DNA of 64,000 bases from Croceicoccus sp. Lineage in GTDB: Bacteria > Pseudomonadota > Alphaproteobacteria > Sphingomonadales > Sphingomonadaceae. Below the pieces are notes generated by a model. That model saw only the letters and a list, made by a program, of their open reading frames with translations, was not told the origin of the DNA and searched no databases. Within the stretch, counting starts at the first letter, position 1. Each line of letters begins with the position of its first letter. The stretch lies in contig NZMY01000034.1 of NCBI GenBank assembly GCA_002694745.1, positions 92,462-156,461 on the forward strand, given 5' to 3'. This document shows, piece by piece, positions 8,467 to 17,526 of the stretch. Made by a program: the position numbers and the translations under genes.

Positions 8467-9156
8467 TCAGAAACTCCAGCCTTTCTCTTTCTTGAATTCG
8501 GCCAGCACGGGAATGCCCGTTTCCACCAGCGGCTGGAGCGCGATGGGCGCATTCGCCTCGGTCCCGGCCTTGCGGCCAATCGCAATGCGCGTCACCCCGC
8601 GATCGGTGACGCCCGTCACAAGGCGGCCGTCCGCGGCAAGCTGGGCCGCGATCGCTTTCGGCAAATGCTCTACGGCGCCGTCGATCACGATCAAATCGTA
8701 AGGCCCGTTCCTCTTGAACCCGTCAGTCAGCGCACCCTCATGCCAGTCGCCCGTCCTGCTTCCGGCAATGCCGGTCAGGCGGGCATCGGATTCGACGACA
8801 TCCAGCGAGGCGACCATCGGGGCAAGCAGAGCCGCGAGATATCCGGTCGCGCCCCCGATCAGGAGTGCCTTGTCGGTATCCGCCGGACGTGCCGTCTGAA
8901 GCAACATCGCCTGCGCGAATGGAGCCGACAGGGCGCGCCCTTCGCCAAGCGAAACCGATCGGTCCATATAGGCGATCGCACGCTGGTCTGCGGCGACATA
9001 TTGTTCGCGCGGGGTGCTGGCCATCGCGGCCAGAACGCGCGGGTCGTTGATCCCGCTGGGGCGCAACTGGCTGTCGATCATCGCCTTGCGCGCAGCGGCG
9101 AAATTCTCGCCGCTTGCGGGGGTAAGCTCGGGCTGGGGTGTCGCGGCACTGGCCAT
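8467..9156 (-). CDS. Protein-L-isoaspartate O-methyltransferase-like protein
   Basis: A 229-aa protein of the PCMT fold: 'MIDSQLRPSGINDPRVLAAM', 'PREQYV', 'AYMDRSVSLGEGRALSAPFA' and 'YDLIVIDGAVEHLP' follow the Pcm order. The SAM-binding motif I is unusual, 'ALLIGGATGYLAALLA' instead of 'VLEIGTGSGY', so catalytic activity is not certain. The start at 9156 is where homology begins. It ends 26 bases before tolC on the same strand, a pairing frequent in sphingomonads, so it may have a role tied to envelope quality control. No symbol is given because of the degenerate motif. Confidence 0.75.
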   Translation of the reverse strand: MASAATPQPELTPASGENFAAARKAMIDSQLRPSGINDPRVLAAMASTPREQYVAADQRAIAYMDRSVSLGEGRALSAPFAQAMLLQTARPADTDKALLIGGATGYLAALLAPMVASLDVVESDARLTGIAGSRTGDWHEGALTDGFKRNGPYDLIVIDGAVEHLPKAIAAQLAADGRLVTGVTDRGVTRIAIGRKAGTEANAPIALQPLVETGIPVLAEFKKEKGWSF

Positions 9157-9383
9157 GGCAAAATCTCTCACGCGGATCGTGCCCGTATTGCGGGCCGGAA
9201 GGTTACGGAGTGCGGCGCAAAAAACGGTTTCACCCGGTACTGCCTGCGCCAACGGCGCTGCTCTAGTGCATTGCGGCATGAACGCCAAGAGCCCCGCTGC
9301 GAGCGCCGGATGACTTGGCAGGGACGTAGCTTGCCCTTACAGGGCGCACCATATCTACGGTTCTGGAACGGGAAGGCGCGCGC

Positions 9384-10910
9384 ATGTCCGATATGGTGGT
9401 GATCGAGGAAGAGCATCTGGTCGAGAGCATCGCCGATGCGCTGCAATATATCAGCTTCTATCACCCAATGGACTACATCAAGGCGCTGGGTGAGGCCTAT
9501 GAGGCCGAGATGAACCCCGCCGCCAAGGACGCCATCGCGCAGATCCTGACCAATTCCAAGATGTGCGCCGAGGGGCACCGCCCGATCTGCCAGGACACCG
9601 GCATCGTCAACGTGTTCCTGAAATGGGGCCAGAACTGCCGGCTCAATTCCGACAAGTCGTTGCAGGATGTCGTCGATGAAGGCGTGCGGCGCGGCTACAA
9701 CAACCCCGAAAACAAGCTGCGCGCCTCGGTGCTGGCCGATCCGGCGTTCACCCGCCGCAATACCAAGGACAACACGCCCTGCGTGCTGGATGTCGAGATG
9801 GTGCCGGGCAATACGGTGTCGATCGACGTCGCGGCCAAGGGCGGCGGCAGCGAGGCGAAGTCCAAGTTCAAGATGATGAACCCCAGCGACAATATCGTCG
9901 ACTGGGTGCTTGAGATGATCCCGCAGATGGGCGCGGGCTGGTGCCCGCCCGGCATGCTGGGCATCGGCATCGGCGGCACTGCCGAACATTGCGTCAAGCT
10001 GGCCAAGAAAAGCCTGATGGCCCCGATCGACATGGGCCAGTTGAAGGCGCGCGGACCGCAGAACGATATCGAGAAGCTGCGGATCGAGATCTTCGACAAG
10101 GTCAATGCAATGGGCATGGGCGCGCAGGGGCTGGGCGGTCTGGCGACCGTGCTGGACGTCAAGATCCTCGACTGGCCGTGCCATGCGGCGAACAAGCCGA
10201 TGGCGATGATCCCCAATTGTGCCGCGACGCGCCACGCGCATCTGACGCTGGACGGCAGCGGTCCGGCCTTCATCCCCGCGCCCGACCTGTCCGCATGGCC
10301 CGATGTGGGCTGGAAGCCGTCGAAGGAAGCCAGGCGCGTCGACCTCGACAATCTGACCCGCGAGGAAGTGCAGAGCTGGAAGAATGGCGACCGGCTGCTG
10401 CTGTCGGGTTCGATGCTGACGGGCCGCGACGCCGCGCACAAGCGCATCGCCGACATGCTGGACAAGGGCGAGGAACTGCCCGTCGAGTTCAAGAATCGCG
10501 CGATCTATTACGTCGGCCCGGTCGATCCGGTACTGGGCGAGGTCGTCGGCCCGGCTGGCCCGACCACCGCGACGCGCATGGACAAGTTCACCGACATGAT
10601 GCTCGACCTTGGCCTGATCGCCATGATCGGCAAGGCCGAGCGCGGACAGGGCGCGACCGAGGTGATCGCGAAGCACAAGGTCGCCTATCTGATGGCAGTC
10701 GGCGGCGCGGCCTATCTGGTGTCGCGCGCGATCAAGGACGCGAAGGTCGTTGCCTTCGAGGATCTGGGCATGGAAGCGATTTACGAGTTCCGGGTGGAAG
10801 ACATGCCCGTGACCGTGGCGGTCGATAGCGAGGGCAACAATGTCCATACGCTCGCTCCGCTGGTCTGGCGCGACAAGATCGCCAAGGAACATCTGCTGCC
10901 GGTGAAATAG
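9384..10910 (+). CDS. fumA: Class I fumarate hydratase, [4Fe-4S]
   Basis: A 508-aa single-chain class I fumarase that interconverts fumarate and malate in the TCA cycle. The N-terminal alpha domain ('GHRPICQDTGIVNVF', 'NTPCVLDVEMVPGN', 'GGGSEAKSKFKMM', 'CPPGMLGIGIGG') is fused to the C-terminal beta domain ('LLLSGSMLTGRDAAHKR', 'YYVGPVDPV', 'GPTTATRMDKFTDMML', 'GGAAYL'). Conserved cysteines sit in the alpha half. Class I enzymes carry an oxygen-sensitive cluster, linking this gene to the Fe-S assembly genes elsewhere in the window. GGAAGG eight bases upstream supports the start. Confidence 0.95.
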   Translation: MSDMVVIEEEHLVESIADALQYISFYHPMDYIKALGEAYEAEMNPAAKDAIAQILTNSKMCAEGHRPICQDTGIVNVFLKWGQNCRLNSDKSLQDVVDEGVRRGYNNPENKLRASVLADPAFTRRNTKDNTPCVLDVEMVPGNTVSIDVAAKGGGSEAKSKFKMMNPSDNIVDWVLEMIPQMGAGWCPPGMLGIGIGGTAEHCVKLAKKSLMAPIDMGQLKARGPQNDIEKLRIEIFDKVNAMGMGAQGLGGLATVLDVKILDWPCHAANKPMAMIPNCAATRHAHLTLDGSGPAFIPAPDLSAWPDVGWKPSKEARRVDLDNLTREEVQSWKNGDRLLLSGSMLTGRDAAHKRIADMLDKGEELPVEFKNRAIYYVGPVDPVLGEVVGPAGPTTATRMDKFTDMMLDLGLIAMIGKAERGQGATEVIAKHKVAYLMAVGGAAYLVSRAIKDAKVVAFEDLGMEAIYEFRVEDMPVTVAVDSEGNNVHTLAPLVWRDKIAKEHLLPVK

Positions 10911-11037
10911 GCAGCGGTGGGTGATTTCCTGTCCAAGGGGCGCAATTTTAGCCTCTTGGAACACCCATCTTCGACCAAGCGCCCATCGGGTTCGACCGGC
11001 GACTTGCGCCCTATGGCGCGGTTGAAACCGTCGTCCT

Positions 11038-12384
11038 ATGGATCGGAGGATGGAGAACACCGAAGCCGATCGACTTGAAGAGGGCCAGCCGCGCGTTCCG
11101 CTTGTGAACGTGTTGCTGTCGATGGTTGCCTTCTGGGCATGCTATTTCGTTCTGGCGACGGCCCGCAGCTATCTGATCGGCTTCGAGTTCCAGGACGAGT
11201 TGCTGTTGCTGCGCCTTGTCGTGATCCTGGCCAGCCTTGCGGTGACCGTGCTGCTGTGGCTGCTGCTGCGCGGGTTCGACAATCGCCGCCTTGGCCTGCG
11301 CTTTGCCGTCGCCTTCGTCGCCGCGCTGCCGGCATCGCTGCTCCTTGCCGTAATCAATACCGAAGTGTTCCGTGAGGTCGAGGAACGCGCGATCTTTCGG
11401 TTGAGCCAGGAACAGGGCGTGACGGTCCGCCGCGATCAGACAGGCAACATTCTTGTCGATGTGCCGCAAATTCCCGACGATCTCGAAGAGTTGGATCCGG
11501 GCCTTCCCGGCGAGGTCCGCAAAGCCATGGAAAGCGCTGCCAGCGGTGAGGGCCAGGATGGCGAGCCCATCGTCATAGACAAGGAGACGCAGCGCAACCT
11601 GTTGTGGGTCCAGCTGACCGACATCGCGCTGGGCCGCTATTTCCTTCTGCTGGCATGGGCGGCTCTCTATTTCGCGATGACGCAGGCCGAACATGCCCGC
11701 GTCGCCGAGCGGCGTGAGGGCGAATACAAGCGCGCGGCCAAGGCGGCCGAACTCAAGTCGCTGCGATATCAGGTCAATCCGCATTTCCTGTTCAACACGC
11801 TCAATTCGCTGTCGGCATTGGTCATGGTCGGACGCAACGACCAGGCCGAATCGATGATCCAGATGATCAGCACCTTCTATCGCCGCTCGTTGACAGGCGA
11901 TCCGGTGGGCGACGTGCCGCTGGCGGAGGAAATCGAATTGCAGCGGACCTATCTGCAGATTGAATCGGTCCGGTTTCCCGATCGGCTGCGCACGGTCATC
12001 GATGTGCCCGAAACACTGGAAAGCGCACGCGTACCCGGCATGATCCTGCAGCCGCTGATCGAGAATTCGGTCAAATATGCGGTCGCACCGGTCAACCGGC
12101 CGATCACCATCTTTATCTCGGCGATCGAGGAATATGGGCGGCTGGTCATCACCGTCGCCGACAACGGACCCGGATCGGGGGAAAAGAATGCGCCGCGCAA
12201 GGGCGATACGGCCGCCGCTCATGCATCCGGCGGCAGGAACGGCTTTGGCATAGGGCTGGCGAATGTACGCAACCGGCTGGAAACGCGTTTCGGCAAGGAT
12301 GTGTCGGTTGTCAGCGGGGATACGGGTCACGGCTGGCGGACAGTCATCCGCATGCCGTTGGAGCGGAATGTTCGGGGGGAATAG
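11038..12384 (+). CDS. LytS/YehU-type sensor histidine kinase
   Basis: A 448-aa membrane kinase with four hydrophobic segments: about residues 23-45, 57-78, 86-105 and 200-218. A periplasmic or loop region of about 90 residues precedes the last. The His_kinase domain carries the phospho-acceptor in 'RYQVNPHFLFNTLNSLSAL' (His249), and a GHKL ATPase domain follows ('LIENSVKYAV', 'VADNGPGSG', 'GFGIGLANVRNRL'). It starts the kinase-regulator pair with the gene three bases downstream. ATG 11050 is an alternative start. Confidence 0.88.
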   Translation: MDRRMENTEADRLEEGQPRVPLVNVLLSMVAFWACYFVLATARSYLIGFEFQDELLLLRLVVILASLAVTVLLWLLLRGFDNRRLGLRFAVAFVAALPASLLLAVINTEVFREVEERAIFRLSQEQGVTVRRDQTGNILVDVPQIPDDLEELDPGLPGEVRKAMESAASGEGQDGEPIVIDKETQRNLLWVQLTDIALGRYFLLLAWAALYFAMTQAEHARVAERREGEYKRAAKAAELKSLRYQVNPHFLFNTLNSLSALVMVGRNDQAESMIQMISTFYRRSLTGDPVGDVPLAEEIELQRTYLQIESVRFPDRLRTVIDVPETLESARVPGMILQPLIENSVKYAVAPVNRPITIFISAIEEYGRLVITVADNGPGSGEKNAPRKGDTAAAHASGGRNGFGIGLANVRNRLETRFGKDVSVVSGDTGHGWRTVIRMPLERNVRGE

Positions 12385-12387
12385 ACC

Positions 12388-13155
12388 ATGACCGAAGCGG
12401 TCGGGAAAGAGCAGGTTTTATCGACGCTGATCGTCGACGACGAGCCACTGGCGGTCGAACGCATGCAGGTCATCTGCTCGCGGCTCGATTGCCTGCGCAT
12501 CGTGGGCACGGCCGGCGATGGCGCCGCGGCCTTGCGCATGATCGATGCGCTGAGGCCTGAGCTGGTGCTGCTCGACATGACCATGCCCGAGGCCGACGGA
12601 TTGTCGGTCGCGCGGCGCATCGCCGAGGTCGTGCCCGATGCGGCAGAACGCCCCGCCGTGGTCTTCGTCACCGCGCATGACAGCTTCGCGGTCGAGGCGT
12701 TCGATCTCGATGCGGTCGATTACGTCCTGAAGCCCGTGGCGCAGGACCGGCTTGAGCGTGCGATCGCGCGCGCCGTCGCGCGCCGAGGCAGTGGACCGGC
12801 TCAGGATGGCGAACGCAAGCAGGCATGGATTTCGGAATTCTGGGTCCCGCACCGCTCCGAACTGCTGCGCGTGGGTGCCGATGAAGTGCACCGCATCGAT
12901 GCAGAGCGCGATTACGTGCGCCTGCACGTTCCGGGCGGAAGTCATCTGCTGCTGGAGACGATCACCTCGCTCGAGCAGAGACTGGATCCGGACAAGTTCA
13001 TCCGCGTCCACCGCTCGACGATCCTGCGCCGGGACACGATCACGGGGCTTCGCCACGACGGGCTGGGCGTCTGGTCCGCCGAGCTTGGAGAAAAGGAACC
13101 GGTGCGGATCGGGCGCACTTTCCTCAAATCGGTAAAGGCGATGGCCGGCCGATAA
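12388..13155 (+). CDS. LytTR-family response regulator
   Basis: A 255-aa regulator. The receiver domain (residues ~12-128) has the acidic pair D17/D18 and the phospho-acceptor D63 in 'LVLLDMTMPEADG', with 'VTAHDSFAVEAFDLDAVDYVLKP' as the switch end. A LytTR DNA-binding domain follows (about 152-252; 'IDAERDYVRLHV', 'FIRVHRSTILRRD'). It is the cognate partner of the kinase directly upstream and probably binds paired imperfect repeats at its targets, which cannot be identified here. Confidence 0.9.
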   Translation: MTEAVGKEQVLSTLIVDDEPLAVERMQVICSRLDCLRIVGTAGDGAAALRMIDALRPELVLLDMTMPEADGLSVARRIAEVVPDAAERPAVVFVTAHDSFAVEAFDLDAVDYVLKPVAQDRLERAIARAVARRGSGPAQDGERKQAWISEFWVPHRSELLRVGADEVHRIDAERDYVRLHVPGGSHLLLETITSLEQRLDPDKFIRVHRSTILRRDTITGLRHDGLGVWSAELGEKEPVRIGRTFLKSVKAMAGR

Positions 13156-13189
13156 AGCGCGTGAAGCGCGGCACATCGGCATCGGCAGC

Positions 13190-13218
13190 CAAAAAAATGG
13201 CCGGCGCAGCGGCCGGCC
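13190..13218 (-). terminator. Rho-independent terminator of urcA-like gene
   Basis: Read on the minus strand: GGCCGGC, a six-base loop, GCCGGCC, then A and seven T. This stem plus U-tract is a textbook terminator for the minus-strand UrcA gene. An additional inverted repeat, ATAGCCGG (13263-13270) with CCGGCTAT (13290-13297), lies between it and the UrcA stop. Confidence 0.75.
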
Positions 13219-13314
13219 CAAGGGGAAAAATCGTATTATTGTCCGCCTGTGGGGCGGAGGGCATAGCCGGCCCGGGGGACTGAACCGGACCGGCTATTTA
13301 CAGACGGCTCGGGA

Positions 13315-13614
13315 TCAGCCGCCGTAACGGGCATCGCTGATGGCAGCGGCGAACTGCTGTTCGCTCTTCTTCAGCGCGACTTTCATGCAAGCGCTGCGGC
13401 GGTTGGCTTCTGCCGCGCCGCGAACGCGGTTGTCGGAACAGACGCTCTTGGCGGCTCGCTCGATGCGGTGCTTCAATTCTTTCTGACCGGCTTCGGTGGT
13501 CAGATCGAGTCCTGCGTAGGACGCGTGTGCGGTGTTCGATTCCTCGGCCATTGCAACCTGCGGGGCGGCCATGGCGAGAACCGGCAGTGCAGCCATGATC
13601 ATCAGCTTTTTCAT
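13315..13614 (-). CDS. UrcA family small secreted protein
   Basis: A 99-aa precursor with a signal peptide ('MKKLMIMAALPVLAMAAPQVAMA'). The mature UrcA domain has 'YAGLDLTTEAGQKELKHRIERAAKSVCSD' (first part) and a second Cys in 'NRRSACMKVAL', so a single disulfide is likely in the periplasm. The family is common in sphingomonads and has no known function. It has its own terminator and no operon partner. Confidence 0.8.
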   Translation of the reverse strand: MKKLMIMAALPVLAMAAPQVAMAEESNTAHASYAGLDLTTEAGQKELKHRIERAAKSVCSDNRVRGAAEANRRSACMKVALKKSEQQFAAAISDARYGG

Positions 13615-13875
13615 GGGTCTATCTCCTCCTTTACTGCGGCTTTCCGGTGCTCTCCGGTGCCTCGCCATTCTGGATAGCGGAGCTGCCGGTGTCGCGCCGC
13701 AACCGCTCGGCAAAGGTCTGCATCGGCTCTGCCAGCGGCATGACCCCTCCACCAACGACCGACCGGGTCCGGCGAACGACATGAAGTTTTACAGAACGAT
13801 GACAGGGGACAAGAATCGGAAAGAGCTGTTCGGTGCCGCTTCCCAAGCGGTCGGGGTTCGCGTTAAGCATCGAAG

Positions 13876-14154
13876 GTGGCTCTGGTGCTTCTCTTTCTGC
13901 TCGGCGTGGGCAATTTCGTCATGCACAAGGCCGTGCTGGAAAGCGGCCATCCGCTATTGGGCCAGATGCCGTGGTTCGTGCACATGCTGGGGGGGCGTTT
14001 CGGGCTGGTGGTCGAGTTTCTGCTGCTGACGGCAGCGATGCTGGTAAACCAGAACACCGAAGGCAGCAGCGCGACGGGCGCGGCGCTTGCCTATCTGGGA
14101 TATACCATCGCCAATGCGCTGGCCGCCTGGCTGATCATCACGCGGCGTGTGTAG
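13876..14154 (+). CDS. Small membrane protein, three predicted TM helices
   Basis: A 92-aa hydrophobic protein read from a GTG start; an in-frame TAA lies 12 bases upstream and the next ATG would remove the first helix. Hydrophobic segments are at about residues 2-15, 40-56 and 70-88. No family motif is recognised; the residue pattern resembles short DUF-type inner-membrane proteins of sphingomonads. It is 52 bases upstream of the lipid-kinase gene on the same strand. Confidence 0.6.
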   Translation: MALVLLFLLGVGNFVMHKAVLESGHPLLGQMPWFVHMLGGRFGLVVEFLLLTAAMLVNQNTEGSSATGAALAYLGYTIANALAAWLIITRRV

Positions 14155-14206
14155 TGCGGCAGGGACAATCACGGGAACCGGCCCGCGCTTCGCGGGATTA
14201 CGGATA

Positions 14207-15085
14207 ATGATGAAAAGCCAAGATATATGGTTGGTCAACAACCCGGCGAGCGGGAGCAATGATCAGGATGCGCTGGATGCGCTGACGGGCCAATGCGACG
14301 ATGCCGGACTTTGTCTGACGCGCCGCATCGCGTTTCCCCATCAGGATCTGCCGGCGCCCGGCGAACTCGACGCGGCCGGTATCCGCACGGTGGCGGTCTT
14401 TGCGGGCGATGGAACGGTCAATGCGCTGGTGACTGCACTGCAAGGCTGGAGCGGCGCTATACTGGTGCTGCCAGGCGGCACGATGAACCTTCTTTCGAAG
14501 CGGCTGCACGGCCCGCGATCCAGCGACGAGATCGTGCAGTCGCTGATCCGCGGCGATGCGCGCCGAATTCGGCCCTCCATCGTCCATTGCGTGACGGGGA
14601 GCGATACGGAGGACGCGCCTACAGGGACAGCGCTTGCCGAAGTGCTGGCAGGTCCCGCCACGGCCTGGAGCGAAGCGCGCGAGGCGTTTCGCGACCGCGA
14701 CATCGCCGCTGTGGTCGAGGATGCCATCGAGGCCGCCTCTCAGTCGATCGACGGCGTGCGCGTGCATTGCGCCGATCCCGCGAAGGGGCGCGGCGATGGC
14801 TATCCCCTGCTCATGGTCACGCCGCAGCGCGAGGAATTTTCGGTGAAGGCCTATCATGCCGACCGGTTCATGGAATATGCGCAGCAGGGCATGGCCATAC
14901 TCGGTCACCGGTTCCGCGACGGGCCGCACGAAGAACTTGGGAAATTTTCGCAGATGATGGTCAAGAGCGCGGACGAAACCGCCATTCCCATGCTGATCGA
15001 TGGCGAGCCGGTTCACGGTTCGGGATCGGTCCGCTTTCTGCTGGGCGAATGCGGTGTCGACCTGATCGCGACAGGCGAACGCTGA
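14207..15085 (+). CDS. Diacylglycerol/lipid kinase family protein
   Basis: A 292-aa protein of the DAGK catalytic superfamily: 'DIWLVNNPASGSND' at the N-terminus and the nucleotide-binding 'VAVFAGDGTVNALVTAL' followed by 'VLPGGTMNLLSKRL' (about residues 63-110). Members phosphorylate diacylglycerol or related lipids at the inner membrane. The second half is more divergent than in DagK/YegS, so the substrate is open. Its stop overlaps the next ATG by one base (TGATG), indicating coupling to the metallophosphoesterase gene. Confidence 0.8.
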   Translation: MMKSQDIWLVNNPASGSNDQDALDALTGQCDDAGLCLTRRIAFPHQDLPAPGELDAAGIRTVAVFAGDGTVNALVTALQGWSGAILVLPGGTMNLLSKRLHGPRSSDEIVQSLIRGDARRIRPSIVHCVTGSDTEDAPTGTALAEVLAGPATAWSEAREAFRDRDIAAVVEDAIEAASQSIDGVRVHCADPAKGRGDGYPLLMVTPQREEFSVKAYHADRFMEYAQQGMAILGHRFRDGPHEELGKFSQMMVKSADETAIPMLIDGEPVHGSGSVRFLLGECGVDLIATGER

Positions 15086-15948
15086 TGCCCGGTCGTAGCA
15101 AGGCGCTCATCTTCCACCTGTCGGATATTCATTTCGGCCTGGTCGATCAATCCGCGATCGCGTGGGCCAAGGCAGAGATTGCGCGGCGGAAGCCCGATGC
15201 CGTGGCCATCACCGGCGATCTGACCATGCGCGCGCGCCACCGCGAGTTCGATGCGGCGACAACATGGATCAATTCTCTCGACGTGCCGGTCACGGTCGAG
15301 GTCGGCAACCACGACATGCCCTATTTCAACCTGTTTGAGCGTTTTACCGACCCTTACCGCCGTTTTCGCGGCATGAAGGACAAGGTCGAGGCGGAGATCG
15401 ATCTGCCGGGCCTGGCCATCGTGTCGCTCAACACCGCACCGCGCGCCCAGTGGCGCTGGCCGTGGAGCTATGGCTATGTCACCGATCACCAGCTTGCAAA
15501 GGCGCTGAAGGCGATCGACGCCTTGCCGCCGGGTACGAAAATCGTCGTCGCATGCCACCACCCGCTGGTCGAAGCGGGCACGCGCGGCAAAGCACTGACC
15601 AAGGGCGGCGACCATGCCTTGGCGGAGTTTGCGAAACGCAATGTCGTCGCGGTGCTGTCGGGCCATGTGCATGACGCCTTCGACATGATCGCCAAGACAC
15701 CGAATGGTCCGATCCGCATGATCGGGGCGGGAACATTGTCGCAGCGGGTGCGCTCAACGCCGCCCAGCTTCAATGAATTGCATTGGGACGGCAACGATTT
15801 TGAAGTCGTTGTTCGCAACCTGGAGGAAGTGCCGACGCCCGACATGCAGATCGACGACGTGCCCGAAGACGCGATGCCGCCGCGCAGGCCGGATGAGCCG
15901 GTGGCGCCTGTGGGACGCGTGCCCGCGGAAGATCCGCCGGTTCACTGA
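15085..15948 (+). CDS. Calcineurin-like metallophosphoesterase
   Basis: A 287-aa phosphoesterase with all metal-binding motifs in order: 'HLSDIHFG' (D and H), 'AITGDLT', 'VEVGNHDMPY', 'VVACHHPLVEAG' and 'VLSGHVHDAF'. The architecture resembles CpdA/UDP-diacylglucosamine-type hydrolases. Its coupling to a lipid kinase hints at phospholipid turnover, but this is an inference. The C-terminal ~30 residues are a Pro/Asp-rich tail outside the domain. It ends at the bidirectional terminator shared with rpsI. Confidence 0.87.
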   Translation: MPGRSKALIFHLSDIHFGLVDQSAIAWAKAEIARRKPDAVAITGDLTMRARHREFDAATTWINSLDVPVTVEVGNHDMPYFNLFERFTDPYRRFRGMKDKVEAEIDLPGLAIVSLNTAPRAQWRWPWSYGYVTDHQLAKALKAIDALPPGTKIVVACHHPLVEAGTRGKALTKGGDHALAEFAKRNVVAVLSGHVHDAFDMIAKTPNGPIRMIGAGTLSQRVRSTPPSFNELHWDGNDFEVVVRNLEEVPTPDMQIDDVPEDAMPPRRPDEPVAPVGRVPAEDPPVH

Positions 15949-15990
15949 TCACTGGCCAACTGACTAGGGCTCATTTGAGAGCCACAAATA

Positions 15991-16028
15991 AAAAGGGCGG
16001 CCCCGAAACGGGTGCCGCCCTTCCTTTT
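15991..16028. terminator. Bidirectional terminator (metallophosphoesterase / rpsI)
   Basis: Nine-bp stem AAGGGCGGC (15993-16001) with GCCGCCCTT (16014-16022), flanked by AAAAA on the left and TTCCTTTT on the right. It can terminate the plus-strand phosphoesterase transcript and the minus-strand rplM-rpsI transcript. Confidence 0.8.
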
Positions 16029-16048
16029 GCATAAGCCGGTGAGGCGTA

Positions 16049-16564
16049 TCAGCGCTTGCTGAACTGGAAGCTGCGGCGTGCCTTCGCACGGCCGTACTTC
16101 TTGCGCTCCACCACGCGGCTGTCGCGGGTGAGGAAGCCCTCGGCCTTGATCGCACCGCGCAGCGCGGGTTCGAAGCGCGACAGCGCCTGCGAGATACCGT
16201 GCTTGACGGCGCCGGCCTGACCCGACAGACCGCCGCCCTTGACGGTGGCGATGATGTCGTACTGGCCGTTGCGATCGGTGACGTCGAACGGCTGGTTGAT
16301 CACCAGGCGCAGCGTGGGACGTGCGAAATACACTTCCTGATCGCGGCCATTGACGGTGATCTTGCCCGTGCCGGGCTTGAGCCACACGCGGGCCACGGCA
16401 TCCTTGCGCCGGCCGGTGGCATAGGCGCGGCCCTGCTTGTCCACTTCCTTGTCGCGCAGCGGCATGGTGGGAGCGGCAGGAGCCTGCTGTTCGGTTTCAG
16501 CCAGATCGGCGTTGTCAGTCAGATCCTTGAGGTCCGACAGGTCTTTCACTTCGTTCTCGGACAT
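16049..16564 (-). CDS. rpsI: 30S ribosomal protein S9
   Basis: A 171-aa S9. The conserved domain spans about residues 45-171 ('[15 protein letters not shown]', '[19 protein letters not shown]') and ends in the basic tail '[14 protein letters not shown]' that reaches the decoding site. The first ~45 residues form an acidic extension typical of alphaproteobacterial S9. The ATG at 16564 overlaps the rplM stop (TGATG); a GTG three bases earlier is also possible. Confidence 0.96.
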   Translation of the reverse strand: MSENEVKDLSDLKDLTDNADLAETEQQAPAAPTMPLRDKEVDKQGRAYATGRRKDAVARVWLKPGTGKITVNGRDQEVYFARPTLRLVINQPFDVTDRNGQYDIIATVKGGGLSGQAGAVKHGISQALSRFEPALRGAIKAEGFLTRDSRVVERKKYGRAKARRSFQFSKR

Positions 16565-17043
16565 CACGCGCTAACCTTGTTCTTGCGATTGCGGGCGGCG
16601 ATATCGAGCACTTCGGGCTGCTGCCCGTCATGCGGATGCTCGGTACCGGCATAGAGGTGCAGCGCCTTCATCTGCTGACGGCCCAGCGGACCGCGCGGGA
16701 TCATGCGCTCGACAGCCTTTTCAAGGACGCGTTCCGGGAAACGGCCTTCCAGCACCTTGGCGGGGCTGGTTTCCTTGATGCCGCCGGCATAGCCGGTGTG
16801 CTTGTAGTAACGCTTGTCCTGCAGCTTGTTGCCGGTGAAGCGCACCTTGTCCGCATTGATGACGATCACGTGATCGCCGCAATCGACGTGCGGGGTGAAG
16901 CTCGGCTTGTGCTTGCCGCGCAGGATGTTGGCGATGATGGTGGCAACACGGCCGACCACCAGACCTTCGGCATCGATAATATGCCATTTTTTCTCGACCT
17001 CGGCCGGTTTGATCGACCGGGTCTGGGTGCTGAGCGCCTTCAT
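16564..17043 (-). CDS. rplM: 50S ribosomal protein L13
   Basis: A 159-aa L13 with '[19 protein letters not shown]', '[18 protein letters not shown]', '[13 protein letters not shown]', '[19 protein letters not shown]' and 'HPHDGQQPE'. It leads the conserved rplM-rpsI operon. The 160-base leader between rplM and the next upstream gene may hold an L13 autoregulatory structure, as known in other bacteria, but no specific motif could be confirmed by eye. Confidence 0.97.
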   Translation of the reverse strand: MKALSTQTRSIKPAEVEKKWHIIDAEGLVVGRVATIIANILRGKHKPSFTPHVDCGDHVIVINADKVRFTGNKLQDKRYYKHTGYAGGIKETSPAKVLEGRFPERVLEKAVERMIPRGPLGRQQMKALHLYAGTEHPHDGQQPEVLDIAARNRKNKVSA

Positions 17044-17203
17044 GGCTTTCAGTTCCTTTGGTTGAATTGTCAGTGCACCGCGCAGGCCGAACCGATTCGG
17101 CGCTGCCGCGAAGTGGGCGCGCTTTTGCCTTTCGCGGCCCCGAAGTCAAGCGAAACAGGGGGATTGCCGAGAGGTAAAATGATACCTTTGGGCGATCAGG
17201 CGC

Positions 17204-17422
17204 TCAGTGACGCCCTCTTGGCGGACCGGCCAGTGCGTTATCCCGCCGCCACTCGCCATGGCAGATCGCCATGCACAGCACCCCGATCAGAACCAGCAGT
17301 CCATAGATGGCAAGCGGCTCCGTGCCGCCCTGCTTCAGCCTTTCGATGATGATGCCAAATGGAAACAGCCCCGCTGCAAACCAGGCGAGGTAACGCAGTG
17401 CACGCGCGTGCTCTTCAAACAT
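17204..17422 (-). CDS. Small two-TM hypothetical protein
   Basis: A 72-aa protein with two hydrophobic stretches: about residues 10-26 ('YLAWFAAGLFPFGIII') and 37-54 ('AIYGLLVLIGVLCMAICH'). The end is basic. No family is recognised. It lies about 100 bases downstream of cutA on the same strand and could be the last gene of the ctaA-cutA transcript. Confidence 0.5.
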   Translation of the reverse strand: MFEEHARALRYLAWFAAGLFPFGIIIERLKQGGTEPLAIYGLLVLIGVLCMAICHGEWRRDNALAGPPRGRH

Positions 17423-17526
17423 GTAATCCGTGGTCCTGTCAGTGATACGATCCGTCTCGCTGGATAAGGGCGCGGTCTTCACAAATGCTGAACGCAGCGG
17501 CGAACCGCGCCCGATTTGCGATGAAT

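Noticed and set aside
10911..11037. Possible terminator between fumarase and the LytS kinase gene
   Set aside because: Only short imperfect complementary segments (GGGTG/CACCC, CCAAG/CTTGG) with a large loop and no T run; not strong enough to list.
9168..11060. Long open frame of 630 codons on the minus strand
   Set aside because: It is the antisense shadow of the class I fumarase. GC-rich third positions keep it open; it has no start signal, and the residue composition (Arg/His rich) is not protein-like.
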